This document shows, in pieces, positions 27,690 through 38,900 of a DNA stretch of 64,000 bases. Origin of the DNA: an uncultured Tolumonas sp. (GTDB taxonomy: Bacteria > Pseudomonadota > Gammaproteobacteria > Enterobacterales > Aeromonadaceae); the NCBI RefSeq assembly GCF_963556105.2, contig NZ_OY829948.1, forward strand, positions 186,001-250,000. The letters are read 5' to 3'. Numbering within the stretch: the stretch's first letter is position 1; each line of letters opens with the position of its first letter. The position numbers were made by a program, and so were the translations under genes. The notes beneath the pieces were generated by a model. The model worked only from the letters and a program-made list of their open reading frames with translations, was not told the DNA's origin and did no database searches.

Positions 27690-28223
27690 ATGAACCTGTT
27701 ATCCCCGGAGGAAAAACAAAAAATATTACAAGATCGGGCCCGGCAACTCGCCAGTGCACCGGCCTATCAGCAGGATGAGCACGAATGCATTGATATCACC
27801 CGTTTTGAATTACACGGCGAACACTATGCGTTTGAATCGCGTTATATTCGGGAAATTGTTCCTGTTAACCACGTTACGCCCCTGCCCTGTGTACCTGCTT
27901 TTGTCGCCGGCATTATGAACCTTCGTGGGCGCATTCTGTCTTTATTGCACTTAGACAGACTGCTCGGCTTAGCCTCTGCCGGACAAGCACCGATGCAACA
28001 AGTCATTATTCTCAGTAATGAGCGCATGGAATTCGGTTTGCTGGTAGAACAAATCAGTGGCGTCGCCCAACTACCGTTGTCCAAAATTCAGGATGAATTA
28101 CCAACGCTCAGTGACCAAGCACAGCGCTACCTGCGAGGCTTAACGCCTGATCGTCAAATATTATTGGATGCACAATTATTGCTGAATGATCCGGCATTGT
28201 GTGTTGATGAAGAAATTAACTAA
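27690..28223 (+). CDS. CheW-like adaptor (second copy, WspD-like)
   Basis: A 177-residue protein with an acidic/basic N-terminal extension of about 35 residues (MNLLSPEEKQKILQDRARQLAS) before the CheW domain (RFELHGEHYAFESRYIREIVPV...GIMNLRGRILSLLHLDRLLGL). Extended CheW proteins with such a tail are the WspD type. It lies between cheR and the receptor gene with 16- and 23-bp gaps. Confidence 0.9.
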   Translation: MNLLSPEEKQKILQDRARQLASAPAYQQDEHECIDITRFELHGEHYAFESRYIREIVPVNHVTPLPCVPAFVAGIMNLRGRILSLLHLDRLLGLASAGQAPMQQVIILSNERMEFGLLVEQISGVAQLPLSKIQDELPTLSDQAQRYLRGLTPDRQILLDAQLLLNDPALCVDEEIN

Positions 28224-28246
28224 AAATAATTAAGAGGAATGACTCC

Positions 28247-29977
28247 ATGAAATGGACGATTGGCAAAAAACTGGCACTGTTAGGCAGTCTGATGCTGGCA
28301 GCACTGGGCATCATGGGTGTCGTTACCTATAACAACATTGGCCGGGTGATCGAAAATTCAGCGGCACTATCGCGCACATTTAGTGTGATTGATGCCAATA
28401 ATGCGATTGTTCCGAACTTGTTTTCTGCCGAATCAGCCCAACGCTCTTATTTACTTAGCGGCAGCCCTGCCTATCTGCAGCAGTACCATGAGTCGGTCGA
28501 TAAAACCCGCACAGCACTCAGCCACCTGCGTGAACTGGCATCCAATGAAGAATCAGCACGGTTGACTAACGAGCTGGAAGATATGCTCAATTCACGGCTC
28601 AGCAGCCTTGAAATGGGCATCACCATGTATGACAAACATACTTTGGATGAATATGTGCAGCTGATGAAAGACGGCGTTGGCATTGAGTTGATGAAAAAAG
28701 TGTCACAAAACCGGGATGCGATTGATACGCTAGAACGGCATCAAGCACAGCAACGTGCCGCAGAATTAACGGCCAGCAATCAGTTTGCGCAAGCGTTTAT
28801 CTTATGGGGCACGATCTTAACCGTTAGCATCATGGCCGCGGCGGCAGTCTTTCTGGTGCGGAGCATTAGCAACCCGCTACATGAGCTGACCGACACCGCA
28901 AACCGGATCTCTAAAGGTGACCTATCCCAACGTTCAACATCCATAACAAAACGCAGTGATGAAATCGGCATCTTGTCGGAAGCATTCGAGCAGATGAATG
29001 ATTACCTGCAACGGATGTCAAATGTCGCCCGCGCACTGGCTGATAACGATCTATCAGTGGATAGCACCCCATTATCGGAAAAAGATGCACTGGGGCACTC
29101 CTTTGCCGCGATGACCGCTAATTTCCGTAAAATGATTGCCGAAGTGAAAGATGCCGCCAAACAAATGAGTGGCTCTTCCGCACAAATCGCGGCCCTGACT
29201 TCCCAGTTGGCGGCCAGCTCCACCGAAACAGCCGCCGCCGTCAGTGAAACATCCACAACATTGGAAGAGATCAAAGTCACCGCTAATCAGGTGAATCAGA
29301 AATCGGCATTTGTATCGGAATCAGCGCGCAGCACCGCCCAGATGACACAAAACGGGCAAAAGAGTGTTAATGAAACACTCACCGGCATGAACAAAATTCG
29401 TGAACAGATGAATTTCATTGCGGAAAGTATTGTACGCTTAAGCGAACAGAGTATGGCGATTGGTGAAATCATCTCCTCGGTTGGCGATCTGGCCAGCCAA
29501 TCCAATCTGCTCGCGGTTAACGCCTCTATTGAAGCAGCCAAAGCCGGTGAACATGGTAAAGGCTTTGCCGTTGTGGCGCAGGAAGTCCGCAGTCTGGCCG
29601 AGCAATCGAAAGAATCCACCGAGCAGATCCGTCGGATTCTGAATGATATTCAAAAAGCGATCAGCTCCGCGGTCATGGCAACCGAACAGGGTGGCAAAAC
29701 CGTCGAAGTCAGCGTGTTGCAATCAGCTGAGACGGATAATGCCATTCAGGTGATCGGGCAAGGTGCAGGCGGCACCGTACAAGCTGCCGCACAGATCCTG
29801 GCCTCTACCAACGAACAGGTGGCCGGTATCAATCAGGTTGCTATTGCGATGGATAATATCCGCAGCGCCAGCGACCAGATCGTGATCAGTATGCGACAAG
29901 CGGAAGATGCCACCAGCTCGCTGAATCAAATGAGCAGCAAGCTGTGGAGTCTGATCGAACGCTTTAAGGTGAGCTGA
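28247..29977 (+). CDS. CHASE3-type methyl-accepting chemotaxis protein
   Basis: A 576-residue membrane receptor. TM1 is at about 10-30, the periplasmic helical domain resembles CHASE3 (SAESAQRSYLLSGSPAYLQQY...), TM2 is at about 183-205, HAMP at ~206-260, and then a cytoplasmic signalling domain with the conserved hairpin tip IGDLASQSNLLAVNASIEAAKAGE. No C-terminal NWETF-type pentapeptide is present (ends IERFKVS). It fills the WspA role in this cluster, but sits fourth instead of first. The ligand or physical cue is unknown. The stop overlaps the cheA start (TGATG). Confidence 0.9.
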   Translation: MKWTIGKKLALLGSLMLAALGIMGVVTYNNIGRVIENSAALSRTFSVIDANNAIVPNLFSAESAQRSYLLSGSPAYLQQYHESVDKTRTALSHLRELASNEESARLTNELEDMLNSRLSSLEMGITMYDKHTLDEYVQLMKDGVGIELMKKVSQNRDAIDTLERHQAQQRAAELTASNQFAQAFILWGTILTVSIMAAAAVFLVRSISNPLHELTDTANRISKGDLSQRSTSITKRSDEIGILSEAFEQMNDYLQRMSNVARALADNDLSVDSTPLSEKDALGHSFAAMTANFRKMIAEVKDAAKQMSGSSAQIAALTSQLAASSTETAAAVSETSTTLEEIKVTANQVNQKSAFVSESARSTAQMTQNGQKSVNETLTGMNKIREQMNFIAESIVRLSEQSMAIGEIISSVGDLASQSNLLAVNASIEAAKAGEHGKGFAVVAQEVRSLAEQSKESTEQIRRILNDIQKAISSAVMATEQGGKTVEVSVLQSAETDNAIQVIGQGAGGTVQAAAQILASTNEQVAGINQVAIAMDNIRSASDQIVISMRQAEDATSSLNQMSSKLWSLIERFKVS

Positions 29978-32292
29978 TGGAAAGCATGGATCAAGAGCTG
30001 CGGGCCCGGTTACTGGAAACGTTTCTGATTGAGGCGGGAGAACATGTCGCCTCGATAAACCACGCCCTGAGCGCGCTGGAACAGAACCAATCTCCAGCCG
30101 GGCAACTAGAGATTATCTTTCGTTGTGCTCATAGCCTGAAAGGCGGTGCACGCATTGTGAATCTGCAGCTTATTGAATATCTGTGCCAATCGCTGGAAAG
30201 TTTGCTGTCACGCCTGCGGCAGGGCGATACTATTATTTCCCAAGCTTTATTGAATTTATTGCATGAAACCGTTGATATTATTGATGTTATCTTAACCAGT
30301 GGCTCACCCGACATGCCACCGCTGGCGGTAAAAAGTACCTGCATGCAACTGCGTCAACAGCTCGATAAAGCAACCGTCGAACCCGCTAATATATCTTTGC
30401 CAACAGAGAAAACTGCGCAACCATATATAGTCGAACCGACAGTTGCCGCTGAGTTACCCTCAGAAACTAGTGCAACAAACCCGGATACAACGGAGCCAGA
30501 GCAACATCAAGCGCTACTGAGAACTTCAACGACTGTCAGCGATAATCCAGTTCCGTCAGCTTATTCAGCGCCCAAAAATAATACCTTGCAGGATACAGTA
30601 CGAATTCCTGCGTCTCGATTGGATAATTTGCTGGTTCAGGCAGAAGAGATGATGGCCCTTAAACTGGCCCTCCGTCAGCATGTGCTAGGCCTGAAAACCT
30701 TACAGGAAAACCTGAATCAGCTTCGCCGCGAACAAGCGAATAAAACTGAACTGAACAAAGATGGCATGCAGCAACTCGACCGGACGTTACTGGGTCTGGG
30801 AAAACAATTACAACATCTGAAACACCACAGTGATGAAGATTTTCGTCAGGCTGGCAGCATGATAGAAAATCTGATCCTAGATGCCAAATCGCTGCTGATG
30901 TTTCCTTTTTCTTTTGTTGCCGAAGGATTTGCGCGTTCCGTTCGCGACATTGCCCGCGAACAAGGTAAAGAGGTCACCTTTCAACTCAGCGGTGAAACGC
31001 TGGAGCTGGATCGCCGCATCTTGCAGGAACTAAAAGATCCTTTGGTGCATTTACTGCGCAACAGTATTGATCATGGCATTGAATCTCCCGCCGTACGGAT
31101 ACGCAATAATAAACCTCAGCGCGCTACTATTTCGCTGAGCGCAGGTTACACCGACAACGGCAAAGCAGAAATTATCCTGTCCGATGACGGAGCTGGGATC
31201 AATTTGCCACATATCCGCCAAGTAGCTATAGATAAAGGCTTTATCACGCCTGAACAAAGCGCACAAACCGATGATCAGGCACTGATCCCGTTAATATTTC
31301 GTTCCGGTTTTTCCTCCAAACAAGATGTCAGCCATTTGTCCGGTAGAGGCTTAGGCTTGGCGATTGTGCAGGAAAAAGTAGAAAAGCTCGGCGGTACGAT
31401 CGATGTCAGCTCACAAGCAGGTAAAGGGACACAATTTCGGCTCATCTTACCCCTCACCCTAGCCTCTTTCCGTGGCATACAAATTCGCTTAGGCGAGCAC
31501 CGATTTGCCGTCCCAACCTTAAATGTCGTGCGGGTTTTGCGCTTGCCATTAAGTCATATCTATACCGTAGAAGGCCGGGAAACATTGCAGGTGGAAGAGC
31601 GGATTGTGCCTATCGTTGCGATGTCAGGAATATTAGGTGTGCAAGCGGATCCAGCCGATCTGCAGGAATATCGCATGCTGTTATTACTGGGTAACGAGCA
31701 TGAACAAATTGCTTTCGCAGTCGATGAAGTGATCGGTGAAGATGACCTGCTACTGAAACCACTGGGGCCGCAATTGATACGCGTCCGCAATCTTGCCGGT
31801 GCCACTTTATTAGGTGATGGCACCGTATTACCGATCCTGAATGCACGCGATTTACTGAAATCAGCCCAAGGCGGACACGCGCAACCCGTCAAAGTACACG
31901 ACATTCCCATTGGGAAAACCGAACCGATCCGCCATCGCATTTTGGTCGTAGATGACTCGATCACATCCCGAACCTTACTGAAAAATGTGTTGGAATCGTA
32001 TGGTTACGAAGTAAAAACAGCCTGTGATGGCACCGACGCACTGGCATTATTACAAACCGAACCATTTGATTTAGTGAGTTCTGATGTCGAGATGCCACAG
32101 ATGGATGGTTTCGAGCTCACCGCCCGTTTGCGCGCTGATGAACGGTTTGCACGTTTACCCATCGTGCTGGTGACCAGTCTGGAATCGCAAGATGATCGAC
32201 AACGTGGTGTTGAGGTCGGCGCCGATGCCTATATTGTTAAATCCAGCTTTGATCAGAGCAACTTGCTGGAAATTATCCGCAAGTTTATCTAG
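29977..32292 (+). CDS. Hybrid CheA histidine kinase with receiver (WspE-like)
   Basis: A 771-residue kinase: HPt domain with phospho-His52 (CAHSLKGGARIV), a long Pro/Thr-rich linker without a clear CheY-binding P2 domain, dimerisation helices (~205-290), an HATPase domain with HLLRNSIDHGIE, DDGAGI and GRGLGLAIV, a CheW-like P5 domain (~480-610), and a C-terminal receiver with phospho-acceptor Asp703 (SSDVEMP). CheA-REC hybrids of this layout are WspE-like. The kinase should phosphorylate the downstream REC-GGDEF protein and CheB. The built-in receiver may act as a phosphate sink. Confidence 0.92.
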   Translation: MESMDQELRARLLETFLIEAGEHVASINHALSALEQNQSPAGQLEIIFRCAHSLKGGARIVNLQLIEYLCQSLESLLSRLRQGDTIISQALLNLLHETVDIIDVILTSGSPDMPPLAVKSTCMQLRQQLDKATVEPANISLPTEKTAQPYIVEPTVAAELPSETSATNPDTTEPEQHQALLRTSTTVSDNPVPSAYSAPKNNTLQDTVRIPASRLDNLLVQAEEMMALKLALRQHVLGLKTLQENLNQLRREQANKTELNKDGMQQLDRTLLGLGKQLQHLKHHSDEDFRQAGSMIENLILDAKSLLMFPFSFVAEGFARSVRDIAREQGKEVTFQLSGETLELDRRILQELKDPLVHLLRNSIDHGIESPAVRIRNNKPQRATISLSAGYTDNGKAEIILSDDGAGINLPHIRQVAIDKGFITPEQSAQTDDQALIPLIFRSGFSSKQDVSHLSGRGLGLAIVQEKVEKLGGTIDVSSQAGKGTQFRLILPLTLASFRGIQIRLGEHRFAVPTLNVVRVLRLPLSHIYTVEGRETLQVEERIVPIVAMSGILGVQADPADLQEYRMLLLLGNEHEQIAFAVDEVIGEDDLLLKPLGPQLIRVRNLAGATLLGDGTVLPILNARDLLKSAQGGHAQPVKVHDIPIGKTEPIRHRILVVDDSITSRTLLKNVLESYGYEVKTACDGTDALALLQTEPFDLVSSDVEMPQMDGFELTARLRADERFARLPIVLVTSLESQDDRQRGVEVGADAYIVKSSFDQSNLLEIIRKFI

Positions 32293-32316
32293 CCATAGGA
32301 TGAGGACAACACAGTT

Positions 32317-33354
32317 ATGATTCGGGTGTTAATTGTCGATGACTCGGCCACCGCAGCGCACATACTGAGCCGCCTGTTCAGTAGTGACCCTGAGTTTTCC
32401 GTGGTAGGTATAGCCAGTAATGGCGCTGATGCCATTCAAATGGCCGCGAAACTGAAGCCTGATATCATTAGTATGGACGTGATCATGCCGGACATGGATG
32501 GGTTTGAAGCCACCCGCAAAATCATGTCCACCCAACCGACTCCGATTGTCATCGTCAGTTCAGATCAAGTCAGTATGTCTTTTCGTGCTTTGGAAGCCGG
32601 TGCGTTGGCGGCCATCGCTAAACCCCAGCTGGATAATCAGGCTGCGCTTAATAATCTGCGCGACGAACTGCTATTTACCTTTCGTGCGATGGCAGAGGTA
32701 AAGCTGGTTAGACGAACACAACGCTCAAGTCTCTCAGCTCCGACACAACCACTACAAACAGCTAAACCATCGCAAGCAAAAATTGTGGTCATCGGTGCCT
32801 CGACCGGCGGCCCACAAGCATTACAAGAGATATTGAAAGATCTACCGAGCACATTTCCATTACCAATTGTCATTGTGCAACATATCTCCACCGGTTTTAC
32901 CGATGGATTAGCGCGTTGGTTAAGCCAAAGCTGTGTGTTGCCAATTCATGTTGTTACCGAAAATCAGCTGCTGCAGAGCGGACATGTTTATATTGCCCCG
33001 GAAGAAAAACACCTCGAAATCACCAAAGATAAACGATTAAAACTAGGCACGAGTGATAAAGAACATGGGGTCTGCCCTTCTGTTTCCCATTTTTTTCGTT
33101 CAGTAGCCCAAACCTATCATTCCTCTGTCATTAGCATACTGTTAAGTGGCATGGGGCGTGATGGCGCGGCCGAATTAAAACTATTGCGAGACTTAGGGGC
33201 AACCACTATTGCACAAGACCAAGAAAGCTCAGTCGTGCATGGCATGCCAGGCGAAGCAATCCGACTCGGTGGCGCAAGCCATATTTTACCCGCGTCAGCT
33301 ATAGCATCCACCCTCTGCAGTCTTATTACACCATTCGATAACATCGGATGTTAG
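32317..33354 (+). CDS. CheB protein-glutamate methylesterase (WspF-like)
   Basis: A 345-residue receptor methylesterase/deamidase. The receiver domain carries phospho-Asp54 (SMDVIMPDMDG). The catalytic domain has the triad Ser162 (GASTGGP), His189 (VVQHISTG) and Asp282 (SGMGRDG). It opposes CheR to set adaptation. In Pseudomonas, loss of the equivalent WspF locks the system on and raises c-di-GMP. It overlaps the next gene by 7 bp. Confidence 0.93.
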   Translation: MIRVLIVDDSATAAHILSRLFSSDPEFSVVGIASNGADAIQMAAKLKPDIISMDVIMPDMDGFEATRKIMSTQPTPIVIVSSDQVSMSFRALEAGALAAIAKPQLDNQAALNNLRDELLFTFRAMAEVKLVRRTQRSSLSAPTQPLQTAKPSQAKIVVIGASTGGPQALQEILKDLPSTFPLPIVIVQHISTGFTDGLARWLSQSCVLPIHVVTENQLLQSGHVYIAPEEKHLEITKDKRLKLGTSDKEHGVCPSVSHFFRSVAQTYHSSVISILLSGMGRDGAAELKLLRDLGATTIAQDQESSVVHGMPGEAIRLGGASHILPASAIASTLCSLITPFDNIGC

Positions 33355-34952
33355 TTGGATTAACTTTTATGTTAGAAAAACATCGCGGTACATCAGTATT
33401 AATCGTCGAAGACAGTGCAACACAAGCGGATCAATTACGCTTTTTTCTGGAAAAACATGGCTTCCTCGTCACAGTCACCTGCAATGGTAAAGAAGCCTTA
33501 GCATCACTACAGCAACATATCCCAGCCGTGGTGATCAGTGACATTGTGATGCCACAACTCAATGGTTACGAACTCTGTACTGCAATTCGTAAAGATCCCC
33601 GGACAGCTCATTTACCTGTGGTGTTATTGACCGCATTATCCAGCCCGCGTGATATTTTGCTGGCGTTAGAATGCAAAGCGGATCATTTCATCACAAAACC
33701 ATACAGTGAAACGTATCTACTCTCTCGCATGGAAAGCATTCTGGAGATGATCCGTTTACGTCAAAACGGCCAGCTTCCCGAAGCGTCAGAATCAGACATT
33801 TATTTCCAAGGTGAATGGTTTCACATTTCTGCAGCCAGACAACGCATATTAGATCTCTTGATCTCAACGTATGAGTCGATGGTGCTGCGCAATCAAGAAT
33901 TATTGACCGCCCAAAATGAATTACGGGAAAGTAATCTCAAGCTGGAACTGGCAGTTGATGAAGCGACAATCGCAAAACAACAAGCACATATCATGCTGGA
34001 AGAATTATCCCGGCGCGACAGTGCGATCCGAAAAACCAATGAAGAACTGCAGTTAATTCATAGTATTGAATCATTGATTAATCAAAATAATGACTGGCAA
34101 TCATTATTCCATCTGGTCAGTGAAAAATTACGCAATGCCAGACAATTTGGCATCCGGGATTTCGTTCGTATCAGTCTGGCAGAGATTGATAACACGGCAG
34201 CAGATGAACCGGTATGTCTGCAAGATGCCTGCTGCCATCGCTGTGAACTGCCATCGACCGTGATTGTGCACGCAGGTCCAGTGGTCATGTCATGCAATCC
34301 AACCGGTGCTGCAGCCGGTAAAATGACCATCCCGTTATTAGCTAAGAATAAAATAGTCGGCGTATTGTGTTGTCAGATAGAAACAGGCTATCAACTCAAC
34401 GAACAGCAAAGAGAATTGTTAAGCTCCCTTGGGCGACAACTGGGTATGGCTTTAGAAAATATTCGTTTATATGAAGAAGCCCGCGCACTGTCACTGCACG
34501 ATCCATTAACCGGGTTAGCCAACCGCCGGTATCTGGATATCAGTTATGCCAACCAAGTTGCTCGCTCCAAACGCCATACCCAACCGTTTTCGCTGATGTT
34601 ATTGGATATCGACCACTTCAAACTCTATAACGACAGTCATGGGCATGGCCAAGGCGATCGGATTCTGATCCAAGTTGCTGATGTTCTACGAGACTCGATC
34701 CGCAGCACCGATCTGGCGGTTCGTTATGGTGGGGAAGAGTTTTTATTACTGATCAGTGATAGTAAAGCCGATGCTGCCTTTGAGTTGGCTGAACGGATCC
34801 GCCTTCAAATCGCCGGCGAAATTGGTGTAACCATTAGTATCGGTATTGCTGATTATCGTGTGAATGACAGCTTAGACACGCAAATTTTGCGCGCGGATAT
34901 GGCTCTTTATAAAGCCAAAAATGCCGGGCGGAACCGGGTAGAAGTGGAATAA
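33348..34952 (+). CDS. REC-linker-GAF-GGDEF diguanylate cyclase, output of the Wsp-like system
   Basis: A 534-residue response regulator. The receiver has phospho-Asp65 (ISDIVMPQ). A coiled-coil linker (~175-250) follows, then a GAF-like domain (~245-385) with a cysteine cluster C290-x4-C295-C296-x2-C299, and a GGDEF domain with GGEEF at 461-465 and an RxxD inhibition site (RSTD) five residues before it. It occupies the place of WspR, but WspR is much shorter (REC-GGDEF) and lacks the GAF. The start at 33348 overlaps cheB. An ATG at 33369 is an alternative, and neither has a good ribosome site. Confidence 0.9.
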   Translation: MLVGLTFMLEKHRGTSVLIVEDSATQADQLRFFLEKHGFLVTVTCNGKEALASLQQHIPAVVISDIVMPQLNGYELCTAIRKDPRTAHLPVVLLTALSSPRDILLALECKADHFITKPYSETYLLSRMESILEMIRLRQNGQLPEASESDIYFQGEWFHISAARQRILDLLISTYESMVLRNQELLTAQNELRESNLKLELAVDEATIAKQQAHIMLEELSRRDSAIRKTNEELQLIHSIESLINQNNDWQSLFHLVSEKLRNARQFGIRDFVRISLAEIDNTAADEPVCLQDACCHRCELPSTVIVHAGPVVMSCNPTGAAAGKMTIPLLAKNKIVGVLCCQIETGYQLNEQQRELLSSLGRQLGMALENIRLYEEARALSLHDPLTGLANRRYLDISYANQVARSKRHTQPFSLMLLDIDHFKLYNDSHGHGQGDRILIQVADVLRDSIRSTDLAVRYGGEEFLLLISDSKADAAFELAERIRLQIAGEIGVTISIGIADYRVNDSLDTQILRADMALYKAKNAGRNRVEVE

Positions 34953-34968
34953 TCGATATCACAGACAT

Positions 34969-34996
34969 AAAAAAGGCGCATCAAGCGCCTTTTTTA
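34969..34996. terminator. Bidirectional terminator between the Wsp-like operon and accA
   Basis: AAAAAAGGCGC and GCGCCTTTTTT flank a five-base loop. The A/T runs on both sides make it effective in both directions, ending the seven-gene operon and accA. Confidence 0.92.
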
Positions 34997-35009
34997 TGGT
35001 CATCGTCGA

Positions 35010-35966
35010 TTAGCAGTAACCATTCGCCATCAAACGTTGATAACGCTGTTTCAACAACTCTGGCGTATTCAGTTGCTGTAATTCTTTCAAATCAGCCAGA
35101 ATGCGTTGTTTTAACAAACTCGCCATTTCATCCACATTACGATGCGCGCCACCCAACGGCTCCGGCACAATACCATCGATCAGTTTCAATTCTTTCAGGC
35201 GAGTTGCAGTGATACCCATAGCATCTGCCGCCACATTCGCTTTATCTGCACTCTTCCACAAAATTGAGGCACAGCCTTCTGGAGAAATGACTGAGTAAGT
35301 CGAATATTGCAGCATGTTGACACGATCACCCACCCCGATCGCCAACGCACCACCCGATCCACCTTCACCAATCACAGTACAAATTACCGGCACTTTCAGG
35401 CTAGACATCACTTTCAGATTACGAGCAATCGCCTCTGACTGACCACGCTCTTCTGCACCCACCCCGGGATAAGCACCCGGCGTGTCGATAAACGTGATAA
35501 TTGGCATCTTAAAACGCTCAGCCATCTGCATCAAACGCAGCGCTTTACGATAACCTTCAGGTTTTGGCATACCAAAGTTACGTTTAATTTTTTCTTGGGT
35601 ATCGCGGCCTTTCTGATGACCAATCACCATCACTGGCTGACCATCCAAACGCGCAATACCACCGACGATCGCTTTATCATCGGCAAACGCCCGATCACCC
35701 GCCAGCTCGTCAAAATCAGTAAAGATACGAGCCAGATAATCTTCGGTGTAAGGACGCTGTGGATGACGCGCCACTTGCGAAATTTGCCATGCGCCTAGAT
35801 CAGAAAACAGCTTTCTGGTCAGTTCTTCATTTTTCTTTTCCAGATGCTTAATTTCATCTGTCAGATCCACACTGCCACCGACATTCTCACTGACATGTCT
35901 CAGTTCTTCGATTTGTGCCAGCAGTTCAGCAATAGGTTGTTCAAATTCCAGAAAGTTCATATTCAT
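35010..35966 (-). CDS. accA: Acetyl-CoA carboxylase carboxyltransferase subunit alpha
   Basis: A 318-residue subunit that, with AccD, transfers CO2 from biotin to acetyl-CoA, making malonyl-CoA. An N-terminal coiled-coil region (~15-55) precedes the crotonase-type core with [17 protein letters not shown] and [12 protein letters not shown] (oxyanion and CoA sites). Length matches E. coli AccA (319). It is 18 bp from dnaE, the usual order. Confidence 0.97.
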   Translation of the reverse strand: MNMNFLEFEQPIAELLAQIEELRHVSENVGGSVDLTDEIKHLEKKNEELTRKLFSDLGAWQISQVARHPQRPYTEDYLARIFTDFDELAGDRAFADDKAIVGGIARLDGQPVMVIGHQKGRDTQEKIKRNFGMPKPEGYRKALRLMQMAERFKMPIITFIDTPGAYPGVGAEERGQSEAIARNLKVMSSLKVPVICTVIGEGGSGGALAIGVGDRVNMLQYSTYSVISPEGCASILWKSADKANVAADAMGITATRLKELKLIDGIVPEPLGGAHRNVDEMASLLKQRILADLKELQQLNTPELLKQRYQRLMANGYC

Positions 35967-35984
35967 AATTTGTATCCGAAATCG

Positions 35985-38900
35985 CTACTCAAATATCAGT
36001 TCAACGTCTTGCTTGCCCACCTGGGCCCGCAGCTCGTTCAGTAGTTGATCGGTTGGCGTTACCCGCCATTCGGTCCCCAACGTCAGTTGTCCCTGTGCAC
36101 CCGACCTGCGATAGCAGATATGCACAGGACACACCCCGGCACGATGGGGCGTTAATATCTCAGGCAGATTACGCATAAAGCGATCTGCCATTTCAGATTG
36201 CGTAACTTTAACCCGCAATCCCCGCGCATGACGAGCACGCGCATCTTCAATCTCTAACACTTCGCGGGCCGACATTTTAATGCCCCCCGCATACTCGTCA
36301 AAGCTGATTTGACCAGTTACCACTAAAATCCGGTCTTTTTGCAACAATGACTCATACCGCTCCAACGCTTCACTGAACAAAGTAATGTCCAGACGCCCGG
36401 AACGATCGTCTAATGTCAGTATCCCCATCTTGGTTCCTCGCTTGGTCACCATGATGCGGGCATTTAACACCAGACCAGCAGCCACCGCCGGTTTATCACG
36501 TTCTGTTGGCTGCAGATCGCATAAACGGCCGGAAGTATAATGCTTTAGCTCTGCCAAGTATTGATTTATTGGATGGCCTGTTAAATATAAACCGAGTGTT
36601 TCCCGTTCGCCATCTAACCATTTCTGATCCGACCACTCCGGCACATCCGCAAATGTCGGGGTCGGCAAGACACCATCATCCGCGAAAATATCACCAAACA
36701 GGTCATTTTGCCCCAACGCTTTATCTTTCGCTTGCTGCTCGGCCGCTTTCATCGCCTCTTCCAGCGACGCCATTACGGCCGCACGGTGTGGGCCCAGACG
36801 ATCTAATGCACCTGCATAGATCAGTTTTTCCATCACGCGTTTATTTAGCCGTTTGATATCCACTCGGTTACAGAAATCGAACAGATCTTTAAATGGCCCC
36901 CCCTCATTCCGGGCGGCAATAATCGCTTCAACCGGGCCTTCGCCAACCCCTTTCACCGCACCGATACCGTAAACCACCTCTCCCCGTTCATTCACGGTAA
37001 AGCGATATTGCCCGGAATTCACATCGGGCGGGATCAGCTTCAGCCCCATCCGCTGACACTCATCGACCAAGGTCACGATCTTGTCTGTGTTATCCATATC
37101 GGCAGTCATTACTGCCGCCATGAATTCGGCTGGATAATGCGTTTTCAGCCATAACGTTTGATAAGAAACCAGTGCATAGGCAGCCGAGTGCGATTTGTTA
37201 AATCCGTAACCAGCGAATTTTTCCACCAAGTCGAAGATGTGCATCGCCAACTCGCCATCGACGCCATTACTGACCGCACCCGATTCAAAACCAGAACGCT
37301 GTTTCGCCATCTCTTCCGGTTTTTTCTTACCCATCGCACGACGCAGCATGTCAGCACCGCCAAGCGTGTAACCGGCGAGGGTTTGCGCGATCTGCATAAC
37401 CTGTTCTTGATACAGAATGATGCCGTAAGTCGGTTCCAAAATCGGCTTCAACGACTCATGCTGCCACTGAATATCAGGGTAGGAAATTGCTTCACGCCCA
37501 TGTTTACGGTCGATGAAGTTATCCACCATGCCCGATTGCAATGGGCCTGGGCGGAACAACGCCACCAATGCGATCATGTCTTCAAAGCAGTCTGGCTGCA
37601 GACGCTTGATCAGATCTTTCATCCCGCGCGATTCCAACTGGAATACCGCAGTTGTTTCGGAGTTTTTCAGAATTTTAAAGGAAGTTGGATCATCCAGCGG
37701 GATCGCCGCAATATCGACCGGCGGTTTACCTTCTTTCGCCAGACGTGGATTGATCATATCCAGCGCCCATTTGATGATGGTGAGCGTACGCAAGCCGAGG
37801 AAGTCGAACTTCACCAGCCCCGCATATTCCACATCATTTTTATCAAATTGGGTAACTGGTTGTAAGCCTTGGTCATCACAATAGAGTGGCGCAAAATCGG
37901 TAATTTTTGTCGGAGCGATAACCACACCACCGGCATGTTTACCGGCATTACGTGTGACGCCTTCAAGTTTCCGCGCCATATCAATCAGCGCTTTAACTTC
38001 CTCATCCTGCTCGTATAACTCAACCAGCTTAGGTTCTGCATCAAATGCTTTCGCCAGTGTCATTCCCGGATCGGGTGGGATCAGCTTCGAGATACGATCC
38101 ACAAATCCATACGGATGCCCCAATACACGGCCCACGTCACGTACTACCGCTTTGGCCGCCATGGTACCGAACGTGATGATCTGCGATACCGCTTCACGCC
38201 CATACATCTGCGCGACGTGATCAATCACCTCATCGCGACGGTCCATACAAAAATCGACGTCGAAGTCAGGCATCGAAACACGTTCCGGGTTCAGGAAACG
38301 TTCGAACAGCAAATCGAGCGCCAGCGGATCCAAGTCAGTGATTTTCAGTGCATACGCCACCAGACTCCCCGCACCCGACCCACGCCCCGGCCCGACAGGA
38401 ATATCGTTATCTTTCGACCACTGGATAAATTCCATGACGATCAGGAAGTAACCGGGAAAGCCCATCTGGTTGATAACTTTCAGCTCAATGTCCAGACGCT
38501 CATCGTAGGCAGGGCGTTTTTCTGCTCGTACAGCTGGATCAGGGAAGAGAAATTCAAGGCGATCTTCCATCCCTTCTTTCGATTTCATGACCAGAAAATC
38601 TTCGGTGGTCATCTCGCCAGTGGGAAATTGCGGCAGGAAATATTCACCCAACCGGACGGTAACGTTACAGCGTTTCGCAATTTCAACGCTGTTAATTAAG
38701 GCTTCTGGAATATCCTTGAACAGCTCACACATTTCATCTTGTGTGCGCAGATATTGCTGATTACTAAACCGTTTCGGGCGACGAGCGTCGTCTAGCGTAT
38801 AACCGTCATGGATGGCAACACGGATCTCGTGTGCATCAAAATCATCTTTATTCAGGAAGACCACATCATTGGTCGCAACAACTGGCAGATCGTGCTGCAC

